Assembly (NCBI GenBank): GCA_021775655.1
Contig: JAJFHK010000093.1
Span: forward strand, 1-5,792
Source of the DNA: Filomicrobium sp.
GTDB lineage: Bacteria; Pseudomonadota; Alphaproteobacteria; Rhizobiales; Hyphomicrobiaceae
Length of the DNA stretch: 5,792 nt
Direction of reading: 5' to 3'
Shown here: piece after piece, positions 1-5,719 of the stretch
How the letters are laid out: every line of letters starts with the position of its first letter
Numbering within the stretch: the first letter of the stretch is position 1
Notes under the pieces: generated by a model
The model's database searches: none
The model's input: the letters and a program-made list of their open reading frames with translations, nothing else
Told to the model about the DNA's origin: nothing
Program-made: the position numbers and the translations under genes

Positions 1-325
1 CGGCCAGTGCGGGCTGTTGGATCGCCGGTTCAAACAATATGACCCCTTCGATGTCGTCAGGAAACTGGGCGGCCAATTTAAGTGCACTTTCAGCCCCTGT
101 CCCGAAGCCGGCAACGTAGACGGCGTCATAATCGTTGTTGAATGCCATGATTTGCGATTGTGCGCAGTTAGGATTGTCGGGCCCAAAGTTGGCCGGGCGT
201 ACAAAGGCGCGATGCAGCGTTTGGGACTGAGTCAATTCCGTCGCTGCTTCGTGAACGCCGATGGCCAGGATGACAAAGGTTTGCGCCTGTATCGAAACGG
301 ATTCTTGTTGCTTCGTAGAGATCAT
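1..325 (-). CDS. Partial alpha/beta-hydrolase-like protein (C-terminus beyond left edge)
   Basis: The minus-strand frame opens with ATG at 325 and stays open for 108 codons to the left edge, so the C-terminal part is missing. An in-frame TAG at 364-362 limits the start; a GGGG tract about 8 bases upstream of the ATG is a weak ribosome site. Residues 66-101 read like the strand, nucleophile elbow and helix of an alpha/beta hydrolase: YDAVYVAG, then GFGTG (73-77), an Ala-rich helix with LAAQFPD (84-90), then GVILFEPA (94-101). Esterases of this fold carry G-x-S-x-G at the elbow; here Gly75 sits at the nucleophile position. Either the protein is a non-catalytic member, or it belongs to another Rossmann-like family. 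No signal peptide or membrane segment is seen. It faces away from the PhoD-like gene. The gene call is firm; the fold is an inference and no substrate can be named. Confidence 0.6.
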   Translation of the reverse strand, partial: MISTKQQESVSIQAQTFVILAIGVHEAATELTQSQTLHRAFVRPANFGPDNPNCAQSQIMAFNNDYDAVYVAGFGTGAESALKLAAQFPDDIEGVILFEPAIQQPALA

Positions 326-331
326 GTCTGG

Positions 332-357
332 CCCCAAAACTATGGATGTGATTGGGG
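332..357. repeat. Inverted repeat CCCCAA-N14-TTGGGG in the leader of the left-edge gene
   Basis: CCCCAA at 332-337 is exactly complementary to TTGGGG at 352-357, with a 14-base spacer. It lies directly upstream of the ATG at 325. On the minus-strand transcript one arm includes the GGGG that is the only candidate Shine-Dalgarno sequence, so a hairpin here could mask it. It could also be an operator, or chance for a six-base arm. Confidence 0.3.
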
Positions 358-385
358 GAAGCTAGTGAACGGGCTGAGCGGTCGC

Positions 386-401
386 AGTTCCGTTGGGAAC
401 T
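386..401. repeat. Inverted repeat AGTTCC-N4-GGAACT (operator-like)
   Basis: AGTTCC (386-391) and GGAACT (396-401) are perfectly complementary around the spacer GTTG. This two-fold symmetric, 16-base site with a 4-base centre has the shape of a dimeric repressor operator and lies in the divergent intergenic region. The same core, GTTCC-N4-GGAAC, recurs at 5720-5733. A T-rich run follows (TTTCTT), but no plus-strand gene ends upstream, so a terminator is unlikely. Confidence 0.4.
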
Positions 402-572
402 TTCTTCGTGTGGTGCGTCGGATACCCAGTGCTTTGCAGCCTCTAACGGCTATACGATTTTTTCGTTCACTACTTTATTAGCCAAACAGGAAGACGCGCC
501 GACGCTGCTGCATCCGAGCTTGTCCCTGGCGCGGGGGCGTGAGAGTTTCGAGTGACTGCAAAGCTGGATAAC

Positions 573-577
573 GGGAG
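573..577 (+). promoter_or_regulatory. Shine-Dalgarno GGGAG that favours a TTG start
   Basis: GGGAG abuts the ATG at 578 with no spacer, too close for that codon. It stands six bases before the in-frame TTG at 584, a normal distance. This supports initiation at TTG 584 and a protein two residues shorter than one begun at the ATG. Confidence 0.5.
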
Positions 578-583
578 ATGGTT

Positions 584-1861
584 TTGAGCAACGAGGCCGA
601 AAGCGGGAACAACCACGGCTCCGCAGGAGGCCGGCGTCGGAGCGGCCTTGGAAAGCTCGCAATGGCAGGCGTGTTTGTCGCGCTTAGTGCCGCGGTCGTG
701 GCATTTTTAATGCAGACTGTTGATCCATTGAATATCTCTTCGGATGCTGAGGTCGAGCACCCTGATGAAATGCCTGCGCCGAAGGTCGTTACGGCGCGCG
801 AGTATTTCAAAGACAGTGGCCGCAAGGAAGTCCTGCCAGGCGTTCCTTCAGTTGCACCAAGTACACCCTGGCTGAAACTAGATCCTTCGATGACGCTGAC
901 TCGAATAGGGGTTGGTTCTTGCCTTGGGCAAAATCAGCCGCAACCGATCTGGGAAGGTGTCCTGCGCCTGGAACCGAGACCGCAGGTCTTTATGATGATT
1001 GGCGATGCGGTCTACGGCGATATCAAGAGCCCTGGTGCCAAGGAACTTGTACGGGCCTACCGCGATCAGGCGGTTCGCCCGGAATTGGCCAAGGCACGGC
1101 AGGCCATACCGTTTCTTTCGATTTGGGACGACCATGACTTCGGGGCAAACGATGCAGGTTCGGCATTTTCTCAAAAAGGAAGTGCGGCAAGGTTGTTCTA
1201 CGATTTCTGGCAGATGAAGCCAGAGCGGCCAGTCGAGCAAGGTATCTATTACGCCAGGACCTATGGTGCCGAAGGCAAGCGCGTTCAAATTATCATGCTT
1301 GATACGCGTTCGTTTCGTTCAAAGTTCAAGAAGAAAACCAGCAACTTCAAATACTGGGGAAAGTTTGAACCGATTGAAGATCCAGACCGCACCATGCTTG
1401 GCGAAACCCAATGGGCGTGGCTGGAAGAGCGCTTGCAAGAAGCGGCCGATGTCCGAATTGTTGTGACGTCAATCCAGCTCCTCTCAGAGGGGCATGGTTT
1501 TGAACGCTGGGGAAACCTGCCGCTGGAACGGCAGCGGTTCTTCGAACTCATCAACGATACGGGTGCGCGTGGTGTGATCTTATTGTCGGGCGATCGGCAC
1601 TTCGGGGCCTTCTACTCTGGCAAGCTTGCAAATGGGCAAGTCCTACCTGAGATGACCTCAAGTTCGCTCAACCGCTCGTACGGTCCTTCCCAGGACGCGC
1701 GAACTGCCGAACGCCTGAGCCAAACATATCATCAGGAAAACTTTGGGGTTGTCGACATAGATTGGCGCCAGCGAAGGGTCGAACTGCTACTCAAAGGAAT
1801 AGATGGCGAGACGCTCGACGGTATCACCGTCAAATTTAAGGATCTCGGTATTGATGAATAA
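584..1861 (+). CDS. Membrane-anchored PhoD-like metallophosphoesterase (alkaline phosphatase D family)
   Basis: The protein is about 425 residues; positions below count from the ATG at 578. A basic stretch (RRR, 19-21) precedes one hydrophobic helix (about 26-46), which predicts an inner-membrane signal anchor with the catalytic part in the periplasm. A linker of about 60 residues follows. The PhoD-type core has GSC (113-115), GDAVYGD (142-148), WDDHDFG with ND after it (183-192), LDTR (241-244), LGETQWAWL (274-282), SIQ (298-300) and GDRH (338-341). In Bacillus PhoD such Cys, Asp, Tyr, Asn and His residues hold an Fe/Ca centre that cleaves phosphodiesters and monoesters. All key motifs are present, so activity is expected; the substrate (phospholipid, teichoic-like polymer, nucleotide) cannot be read from sequence. 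No phosphate-starvation box was recognised upstream. The gene is alone or loosely linked to the DUF302-like gene 127 bases downstream. Confidence 0.9.
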   Translation: MSNEAESGNNHGSAGGRRRSGLGKLAMAGVFVALSAAVVAFLMQTVDPLNISSDAEVEHPDEMPAPKVVTAREYFKDSGRKEVLPGVPSVAPSTPWLKLDPSMTLTRIGVGSCLGQNQPQPIWEGVLRLEPRPQVFMMIGDAVYGDIKSPGAKELVRAYRDQAVRPELAKARQAIPFLSIWDDHDFGANDAGSAFSQKGSAARLFYDFWQMKPERPVEQGIYYARTYGAEGKRVQIIMLDTRSFRSKFKKKTSNFKYWGKFEPIEDPDRTMLGETQWAWLEERLQEAADVRIVVTSIQLLSEGHGFERWGNLPLERQRFFELINDTGARGVILLSGDRHFGAFYSGKLANGQVLPEMTSSSLNRSYGPSQDARTAERLSQTYHQENFGVVDIDWRQRRVELLLKGIDGETLDGITVKFKDLGIDE

Positions 1862-1988
1862 GGTTTGTCAGCTGTGACAGTTGCGTTTGATCTTGCGTGA
1901 CACATATCAAGGTCGCGATTGCGCGCAATGGTCATGATCCGTACTGAATGGCGACCGTTAGACGCCAGATCTGTTGGAGGAGACGTCC
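1862..1988 (+). promoter_or_regulatory. Intergenic control region before the DUF302-like gene
   Basis: These 127 bases hold several ordered elements. TGTCA-GCTG-TGACA (1866-1879) is an inverted repeat with five-base arms just after the PhoD-like stop. GTGACA appears again at 1898-1903, and TTGCGT occurs twice (1881-1886 and 1893-1898). ATTGCGCGCAAT (1918-1929) is a perfect 12-base palindrome. A weak promoter can be drawn as TTGCGT (1881-1886), an 18-base spacer, then TATCAA (1905-1910), but the match to consensus is poor. No U-tract follows either repeat, so a factor-independent terminator is not supported. The gap suggests the downstream gene has its own promoter. Confidence 0.35.
1976..1982 (+). 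promoter_or_regulatory. Shine-Dalgarno GGAGGAG for the DUF302-like gene
   Basis: This strong purine-rich site lies six bases before the ATG at 1989. It rules out the in-frame TTG at 1974, which would overlap the site, and fixes the start so that the protein opens directly with its signal peptide. Confidence 0.85.
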
Positions 1989-2453
1989 ATGCGTGTTTTG
2001 ACTTTTATGTTCGGACTTTTGCTTTTTTGCGGCTCGACTTTTGCTGATGGGCTCAAGACCTACACGGTCGAGGGAACTTTCGATGGCGTTGCCTTCGACG
2101 TCGAGTCGGCGATTGTCGACAAGGGGCTCGTGATCGATACAAAAGGTGATGTTGCGCGCATGTTGCAGCGTACCGGTCAGGATGTGTCGCAGGACTCCAG
2201 GGACATCTACGTTGGCGCGACGTACTTTACTTTTTGCTCGGCGGTACTTTCGCGAAAAATGATGGAAGCCGATCCTGCCACAATGGGGCTGTGCCCTTAC
2301 GTTGTGTACGTTTACGAGACGAAGGCGAACCCAGGCGAAGTTGTCGTTGGCTTTCGCGAGCTTGAAGATGCCGGCAGTGATCAAGCGGAAGATGTGCTTG
2401 AAGAAATTGACAAATGGCTTGATGGAATCGTGCGTAGCGCTATCGGAAAGTAA
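1989..2453 (+). CDS. Exported DUF302-like domain protein
   Basis: The protein is 154 residues. Residues 1-19 form a signal peptide: Arg2, a hydrophobic core (LTFMFGLLLFCG), and a likely signal peptidase I cut after STFA. Cys14 lies in LLLFC, which is not a good lipobox. The mature part matches the DUF302 pattern: an amphipathic opening with FDGVAFDVESAI and a following strand KGLVID (45-50), a region of about 25 residues, then YFTFCSAVLSRKMMEADP (79-96) and LCPYVVYVYET (101-111), followed by GEVVVGFREL (116-125). Cys83 and Cys102 could form a disulfide in the periplasm; family members usually read PC where this one has CP. DUF302 has no agreed enzymatic function, so none is assigned. The C-terminal end is an acidic helix (128-150). 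The gene converges on the PP2C gene with 39 bases between stops. Confidence 0.8.
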   Translation: MRVLTFMFGLLLFCGSTFADGLKTYTVEGTFDGVAFDVESAIVDKGLVIDTKGDVARMLQRTGQDVSQDSRDIYVGATYFTFCSAVLSRKMMEADPATMGLCPYVVYVYETKANPGEVVVGFRELEDAGSDQAEDVLEEIDKWLDGIVRSAIGK

Positions 2454-2492
2454 GCGCTGGCAATTGTGTTTGCGGCACAGCGATTGAAGCTA

Positions 2493-3338
2493 TCAGGGGA
2501 ACCGCAACAACAGTCCGGTAGCGTCGTCGGATTGCTTGACGCGCGGGTGTATTGCGCAGTTGGCATCGTCGTTTTCGACTTGACGGAGTTCACGCAGGAG
2601 CGCCTCGATACCAAGTGACTTCGCAACGTCCAGCAATGAACGCGCATCGTATCGTTCGTAGATATCGATGAGTCGCATAAGTCCGTCGGTGGCGAGAAGA
2701 GCGTAGCCACCCTGCGTTACGTCAATCGTGCCGTATTCAATGAGTTCTTTTGGCGGGGGAGTGATTGAAAGGACAGCGTTGCCACCGGGCCTGTTTATGC
2801 AGGCAGCTCGTACCAGTCGCAATTGCGGCCATATAAGTGCTCTGCGTTCGGCTTCGCTGCCAAGGCCGTGTAGTTGTTGCAGACGGGAGACTTCAGCAGC
2901 TGTGCGCCGGTCGCCTGCATCCGCTCCGCCGACACCAATAGTGGTGAGCGAATTGTTGGATTCGGCAATCAGCGCGCAATCGCCCAGCCCGACCCACTCA
3001 AGTTGGTTGCCGGCCTCGCGGACAATGAGCGCGGCGGCTGATGGGTACTCCCACGGGTGGTCAGGTTTTCGGCGTGCGCATTTTTCAAAAGCAACGGCGA
3101 GTTCCTGATTCACCATTGCGGGAAAGTCGTAGAGGTGGGGTGGTGCGTCGGCTGCGAGCTTTGTGAATTTGGCGTGTGATGTTTCCGCGAGCCAGGCTGC
3201 GTCAGAAACCCTACCTACGAGAGGTGCATCGACTAGGTCGGTGGCGCCGTCGATTACCCAGGCTAGGCCGCAGGCATTTCCAGCCCGATCTTCATTTGGT
3301 TCGCTGGAGCCCCAGCTTTGCATGTCTATGATTTGCAT
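2493..3338 (-). CDS. PP2C/PPM-family Ser/Thr protein phosphatase
   Basis: With ATG at 3338 the protein has 281 residues, usual for a one-domain bacterial PPM phosphatase. Motifs in order are PNED (14-17), WVIDGATDL (27-35), LEWVGLGDC (113-121), YALLATDGL (212-220) and DDAT (271-274). The acidic residues expected to bind two Mn/Mg ions (Asp17, Asp30, Asp120, Asp218, Asp271) are all there. Such enzymes remove phosphate from Ser/Thr, usually in the cytoplasm, opposing a kinase; no kinase gene is in the window. The phosphate-contacting Arg normally three residues before NED is Ser12 here. No membrane segment or sensor domain is seen. Starts at TTG 3350 and ATG 3344 are in frame, but GAG at 3348-3346 is seven bases before ATG 3338, so this start is preferred. 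It is divergent from the patatin gene. Confidence 0.88.
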   Translation of the reverse strand: MQIIDMQSWGSSEPNEDRAGNACGLAWVIDGATDLVDAPLVGRVSDAAWLAETSHAKFTKLAADAPPHLYDFPAMVNQELAVAFEKCARRKPDHPWEYPSAAALIVREAGNQLEWVGLGDCALIAESNNSLTTIGVGGADAGDRRTAAEVSRLQQLHGLGSEAERRALIWPQLRLVRAACINRPGGNAVLSITPPPKELIEYGTIDVTQGGYALLATDGLMRLIDIYERYDARSLLDVAKSLGIEALLRELRQVENDDANCAIHPRVKQSDDATGLLLRFP

Positions 3339-3476
3339 AGGCATTCTCAACAGCCATTGAAGGTGAGTTGGAATTATTCCACGTGTCCGAGGGGACTGCT
3401 ATCTGTAGTTCTCTAGCCAATACGTGCTTTAGGTGTCACGTGTTGCCGCAGCGGCGCGACCAATTGAGGCGTGGCC
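3339..3476. promoter_or_regulatory. Divergent control region between the PP2C and patatin genes
   Basis: The two genes face apart, so both promoters should be in these 138 bases. GGAAT-T-ATTCC (3370-3380) is a perfect 11-base inverted repeat. The heptamer CACGTGT occurs twice in the same orientation, at 3380-3386 (touching the repeat) and 3437-3443, and its core CACGTG is itself a palindrome. This arrangement fits regulator binding sites serving both genes, though no regulator can be named. I found no consensus-like -35/-10 pair. Confidence 0.4.
3466..3469 (+). promoter_or_regulatory. Shine-Dalgarno GAGG for the patatin gene
   Basis: GAGG lies seven bases before ATG 3477 but only one base before the in-frame GTG at 3471, so the ATG is the better start. 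Confidence 0.6.
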
Positions 3477-4658
3477 ATGCCAACGCCGCAGTCGCGGTTG
3501 CAGGTGGAGCGCTTGTTGAGGCAATTCGGCGGGGAACCGAGATTGGGAATCTTCAACCGGAGGGTCCGGCTAAATCTTGCTCTGCAGGGCGGCGGCGTGC
3601 ATGGCGCTTTTACATGGGGCGTCCTTGACCGACTCTTGCAGGAAGAGCGGATTGAGATCGGCTGGGTTAGCGGGACGAGTGCGGGCGCTGTGAACGCTGT
3701 GGCACTCGCGGCGGGACTCGCAGATGCTGGCTGTGAGGGCGCGCGAGCGAAACTCGCGACCGTCTGGCACAGCGTGCACAAGGCGGGTGTACCCGATTTG
3801 ATGCGGTTCAATCCGTTTCTCTACAGCCTGAGCCGTCTTCCAGCGGTCGCGCAAATGGCCGGCATGCTGTCACCGTATGAGTTCAACCCGATGGGGTTTG
3901 ATCCGCTGCGCAGGCTGCTGACGGATAATATCGACTTCGAAAGTCTGGGCAAGAATTCCCCGATCGAACTTATTGTGTCCGCGACTGATGTTGCGACCGG
4001 TCGGGCAAGGCATTTCCGGTCCAAGGAACTGGCCGTTGAACATGTTCTTGCTTCCGCGTGTCTGCCGACTTTGCACCACGCCGTCGAGATTGATGGCCGC
4101 GCGTATTGGGATGGCGGGTTCTCTGCCAACCCGGATTTGGTGACGCTGGCGGGTGAGAGCCCGATCAGGGACACCTTGATCGTACAGTTGAATCCAACGG
4201 CGATTGGTACTTTGCCAACGGGCGTTCGCGAGATCAGCGATCACGCAAACAGGCTAACATTCAATGCACCGCTTCTGCGTGATGTAGAGGTCATCGAGAC
4301 GGCGCGGGAGGCGCTCATGGCGACGTGGATCCCACGAAGTGGATCGATGTCACGATTGGCGCGCCATCGGTTCCATTTGATCGAGGCAAGCCGATATACG
4401 AGCGCGTTGAAACCGGACAGCAAGATGCAGCCGGATCGCGGTGTCTTGACCTACCTCTTCGGTGCAGGGCGGACTGAAGGGAGTAAATGGATCGAGAGGC
4501 ATCTCAGGCAGGTCGGGCGGCGCGCCAGCGTGGACCTCAAGCAGCGCTATCTATCGGCAGGCTCCATGCCAGTTCCAGAGCACCTTAGCGAACCGCTGCC
4601 TGATGATGTCGGGTCGGGGGACGAACCTGCTCTGGGCGCGGAGCGGCAGACTGCGTAA
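3477..4658 (+). CDS. Patatin-like phospholipase
   Basis: The protein is 393 residues, counted from ATG 3477. The patatin domain covers about residues 32-240. LALQGGGVHGAF (34-45) holds the glycine-rich oxyanion hole, WVSGTSAGAVNA (63-74) the nucleophile Ser68 in GTSAG, and YWDGGFSANPDL (210-221) the second catalytic residue Asp212. SATDVATGRARHF (168-180) and ASACLPTLH (192-200) are typical conserved blocks of bacterial members. The Ser-Asp dyad is complete, so an active acyl hydrolase on phospholipids or other lipids is expected. Roughly 150 residues after the domain include basic segments (RSGSMSRLARHR, 287-298; RHLRQVGRR, 341-349) that could touch a membrane surface, and an acidic Pro-rich tail. 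No signal peptide is seen, so it is either cytoplasmic or exported by a route not visible here. Bacterial patatins serve in lipid turnover, polyhydroxyalkanoate breakdown, or as effectors; the context does not choose between them. Confidence 0.9.
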   Translation: MPTPQSRLQVERLLRQFGGEPRLGIFNRRVRLNLALQGGGVHGAFTWGVLDRLLQEERIEIGWVSGTSAGAVNAVALAAGLADAGCEGARAKLATVWHSVHKAGVPDLMRFNPFLYSLSRLPAVAQMAGMLSPYEFNPMGFDPLRRLLTDNIDFESLGKNSPIELIVSATDVATGRARHFRSKELAVEHVLASACLPTLHHAVEIDGRAYWDGGFSANPDLVTLAGESPIRDTLIVQLNPTAIGTLPTGVREISDHANRLTFNAPLLRDVEVIETAREALMATWIPRSGSMSRLARHRFHLIEASRYTSALKPDSKMQPDRGVLTYLFGAGRTEGSKWIERHLRQVGRRASVDLKQRYLSAGSMPVPEHLSEPLPDDVGSGDEPALGAERQTA

Positions 4659-4722
4659 AGTGCGCGTGCCGGTAGGGATACTTTGACGGCTTACAGGATC
4701 AGGTCGACAAATTCGTCAGTTT
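4659..4722. other. Short convergent spacer
   Basis: Sixty-four bases separate the stop of the patatin gene from the stop of the XRE regulator. A short near-palindrome, GACAAATTCGTC (4706-4717), could form a very small stem. There is no GC-rich hairpin followed by a T-tract on either strand, so no factor-independent terminator can be claimed. Confidence 0.4.
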
Positions 4723-5529
4723 TCAGCCGACAAGCTTGGCGTAGCCGTCCTGCGTTGTTTCGTCGATCAGAGCCTTGCAAATTGAATGCGCTGCATGTCC
4801 GGGAGCGATTTCGCCAACGTCATTTGGGTCGATATTCTCGCGCTTGGCGAAGACGATCGGTGTTGCCACAGGGATCAGCATGGCGCCCTGTTTATTGAGT
4901 GTGGTGATAAGCCCGCGCATGTGTTCGGACTGGTCGAGCTGGGAGACCATCACCATCCGCATCGCGCCCTTCGTCAGCGAGACAAGGTGGACGAACATCG
5001 ATGAGGCGGGAACATAGATGCGGCCACGATGCTGATAGGTCACATCGGGGCGTTCGCTTTCTTCAAACAACAGGCTAGGCCAGTCGGGATCCCACACAAT
5101 GTCGGTGCGATAAGCCACATAAGCGTCGGGCTTTGAGAACGATGGACGAACGGTGAGGTAGGCGCCGATGTAGTGGTCGACAGCAGCCTTGGTGTAGGCG
5201 CCCATGTAGACTGGGGCGGCGAACCCGCCGTCGCCTTTCAACTCCATCGGGCCTGAGACGGCTGCTCCGCTCCAGCCCTGTTTGATGGCTTCGAAGTCGA
5301 GCCCGAGGACCGTGCAGACGTCGAAGAGTGTCTGGTCGCGCACTTGGCGTCCGGCAATCATGTTTTGCACGGTCTTCTCATGACAGCAGGCGTTATCTGC
5401 CAGTTCGGCCTGAGTCATTTTCTTTTCGATCAACGCAGTGCGGATCTTGGCGATTGCAGCTGCGCGGTCGGTGGAGAGATTCTGCTCGGGCATTGAATTC
5501 GGCTCATTTGGCGGGTCGACGGCGGACAT
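4723..5529 (-). CDS. XRE-family helix-turn-helix transcriptional regulator with C-terminal domain of unknown function
   Basis: The protein is 268 residues from ATG 5529. Residues about 22-82 form an XRE/Cro-type DNA-binding domain: a first helix AAAIAKIRTALIEKK, the turn MTQAELADNACCHEKTVQNM (38-57) with its recognition helix at HEKTVQNMIAG (50-60), then helices through TLFDVCTVLGLDFEAI. After a Gly-rich linker (86-103) a domain of about 160 residues begins at APVYMGAY and contains YLTVRPSF, IVWDPDWPSLLFEE, GRIYVPASSMFVHLVS and MRMVMVSQLD, ending with alternating strands and helices. It has the look of a single alpha/beta ligand-sensing or dimerisation domain. I recall similar C-terminal parts on XRE-like regulators of alphaproteobacteria, without a known ligand. 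No membrane segment or peptidase Ser/Lys pair is evident. The ATG at 5529 has only a weak GAG upstream; ATG 5493 (residue 13) is an alternative that keeps the whole HTH. Confidence 0.82.
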   Translation of the reverse strand: MSAVDPPNEPNSMPEQNLSTDRAAAIAKIRTALIEKKMTQAELADNACCHEKTVQNMIAGRQVRDQTLFDVCTVLGLDFEAIKQGWSGAAVSGPMELKGDGGFAAPVYMGAYTKAAVDHYIGAYLTVRPSFSKPDAYVAYRTDIVWDPDWPSLLFEESERPDVTYQHRGRIYVPASSMFVHLVSLTKGAMRMVMVSQLDQSEHMRGLITTLNKQGAMLIPVATPIVFAKRENIDPNDVGEIAPGHAAHSICKALIDETTQDGYAKLVG

Positions 5530-5555
5530 TTCTCAGCTGCCATACCGCTGTGTGT

Positions 5556-5562
5556 CTCCTTT
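5556..5562 (-). promoter_or_regulatory. Strong Shine-Dalgarno-like AAAGGAG upstream of the XRE gene
   Basis: On the minus strand AAAGGAG is the best ribosome site in this leader, but it stands 26 bases before ATG 5529. The nearest ATG, at 5543, is 12 bases downstream, longer than ideal, and is out of frame with the regulator. It opens a 37-codon frame ending at TGA 5432-5430, overlapping the regulator start. This may be a leader peptide that couples to regulator translation, or chance. Confidence 0.3.
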
Positions 5563-5600
5563 GCGGGAAAGTACCGGAAATTGCGCCAAAGAAGCAATCG

Positions 5601-5636
5601 GCATCCAGTGGTCCGGCCAATTGCCGGTCCGGATGC
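5601..5636. repeat. Long imperfect hairpin upstream of the XRE gene
   Basis: GCATCC (5601-5606) pairs with GGATGC (5631-5636), then after a three-base bulge (AGT) GG (5610-5611) pairs with CC (5629-5630), T5612 faces T5628, and CCGG (5613-5616) pairs with CCGG (5624-5627) around a seven-base loop. That is 12 pairs, ten of them G-C or in GC-rich context. No T-tract follows on either strand, so it is not a typical intrinsic terminator. It may be a leader RNA structure, a regulator site or a dispersed palindromic repeat. Confidence 0.55.
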
Positions 5637-5684
5637 TGCGAGGTGCCAGGCAATCAGGTGTCATTCCAACAAGATCGGGGCATT

Positions 5685-5696
5685 GTCGTTGCAACG
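5685..5696. repeat. Perfect 12-base palindrome TCGTTGCAACGA
   Basis: TCGTTG and CAACGA are exact reverse complements with no spacer. It lies about 155 bases upstream of the XRE start, in a position where a regulator site would be plausible. Confidence 0.4.
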
Positions 5697-5719
5697 AAAG
5701 CCAGTGCCGGTGCCAAAGC

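Larger units (their letters stand above)
326..577. other. Divergent intergenic region
   Basis: About 250 bases lie between the left-edge hydrolase-like gene (minus) and the PhoD-like gene (plus), so both promoters should be here. Two inverted repeats are visible (332-357 and 386-401), as is an AT-rich stretch around 448-482, unlike the GC-rich flanks and a likely place for a promoter. I could not fix convincing -35/-10 pairs on either strand. Short open frames cross this region on both strands but lack ribosome sites or recognisable protein features. Confidence 0.5.

Noticed and set aside
386..407. Hairpin followed by TTTCTT as an intrinsic terminator
   Set aside because: No plus-strand gene ends upstream and the stem is only six pairs with a broken T-run; an operator-like site is the better reading.
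17..481. Plus-strand open frame of 154 codons at the left end
   Set aside because: It lies opposite the hydrolase-like gene, its start has no ribosome site, and its translation is rich in Arg and Cys without a recognisable fold, as expected for an antisense shadow.
478..825. Minus-strand open frame of 115 codons
   Set aside because: It overlaps the N-terminal part of the PhoD-like gene, has low-complexity Ser/Arg/Pro composition, and shows no motif.
1932..2384. Minus-strand open frame of 150 codons opposite the DUF302-like gene
   Set aside because: The plus strand carries a strong ribosome site, signal peptide and family pattern; the antisense frame has none of these.
2454..2492. Possible terminator between the convergent DUF302-like and PP2C genes
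   Set aside because: CGCTG and CAGCG could pair, but the loop is about 18 bases and there is no T-tract.
5533..5664. Minus-strand 43-codon frame ending just before the XRE start
   Set aside because: No ribosome site before ATG 5664 and no recognisable features; it also crosses the hairpin.
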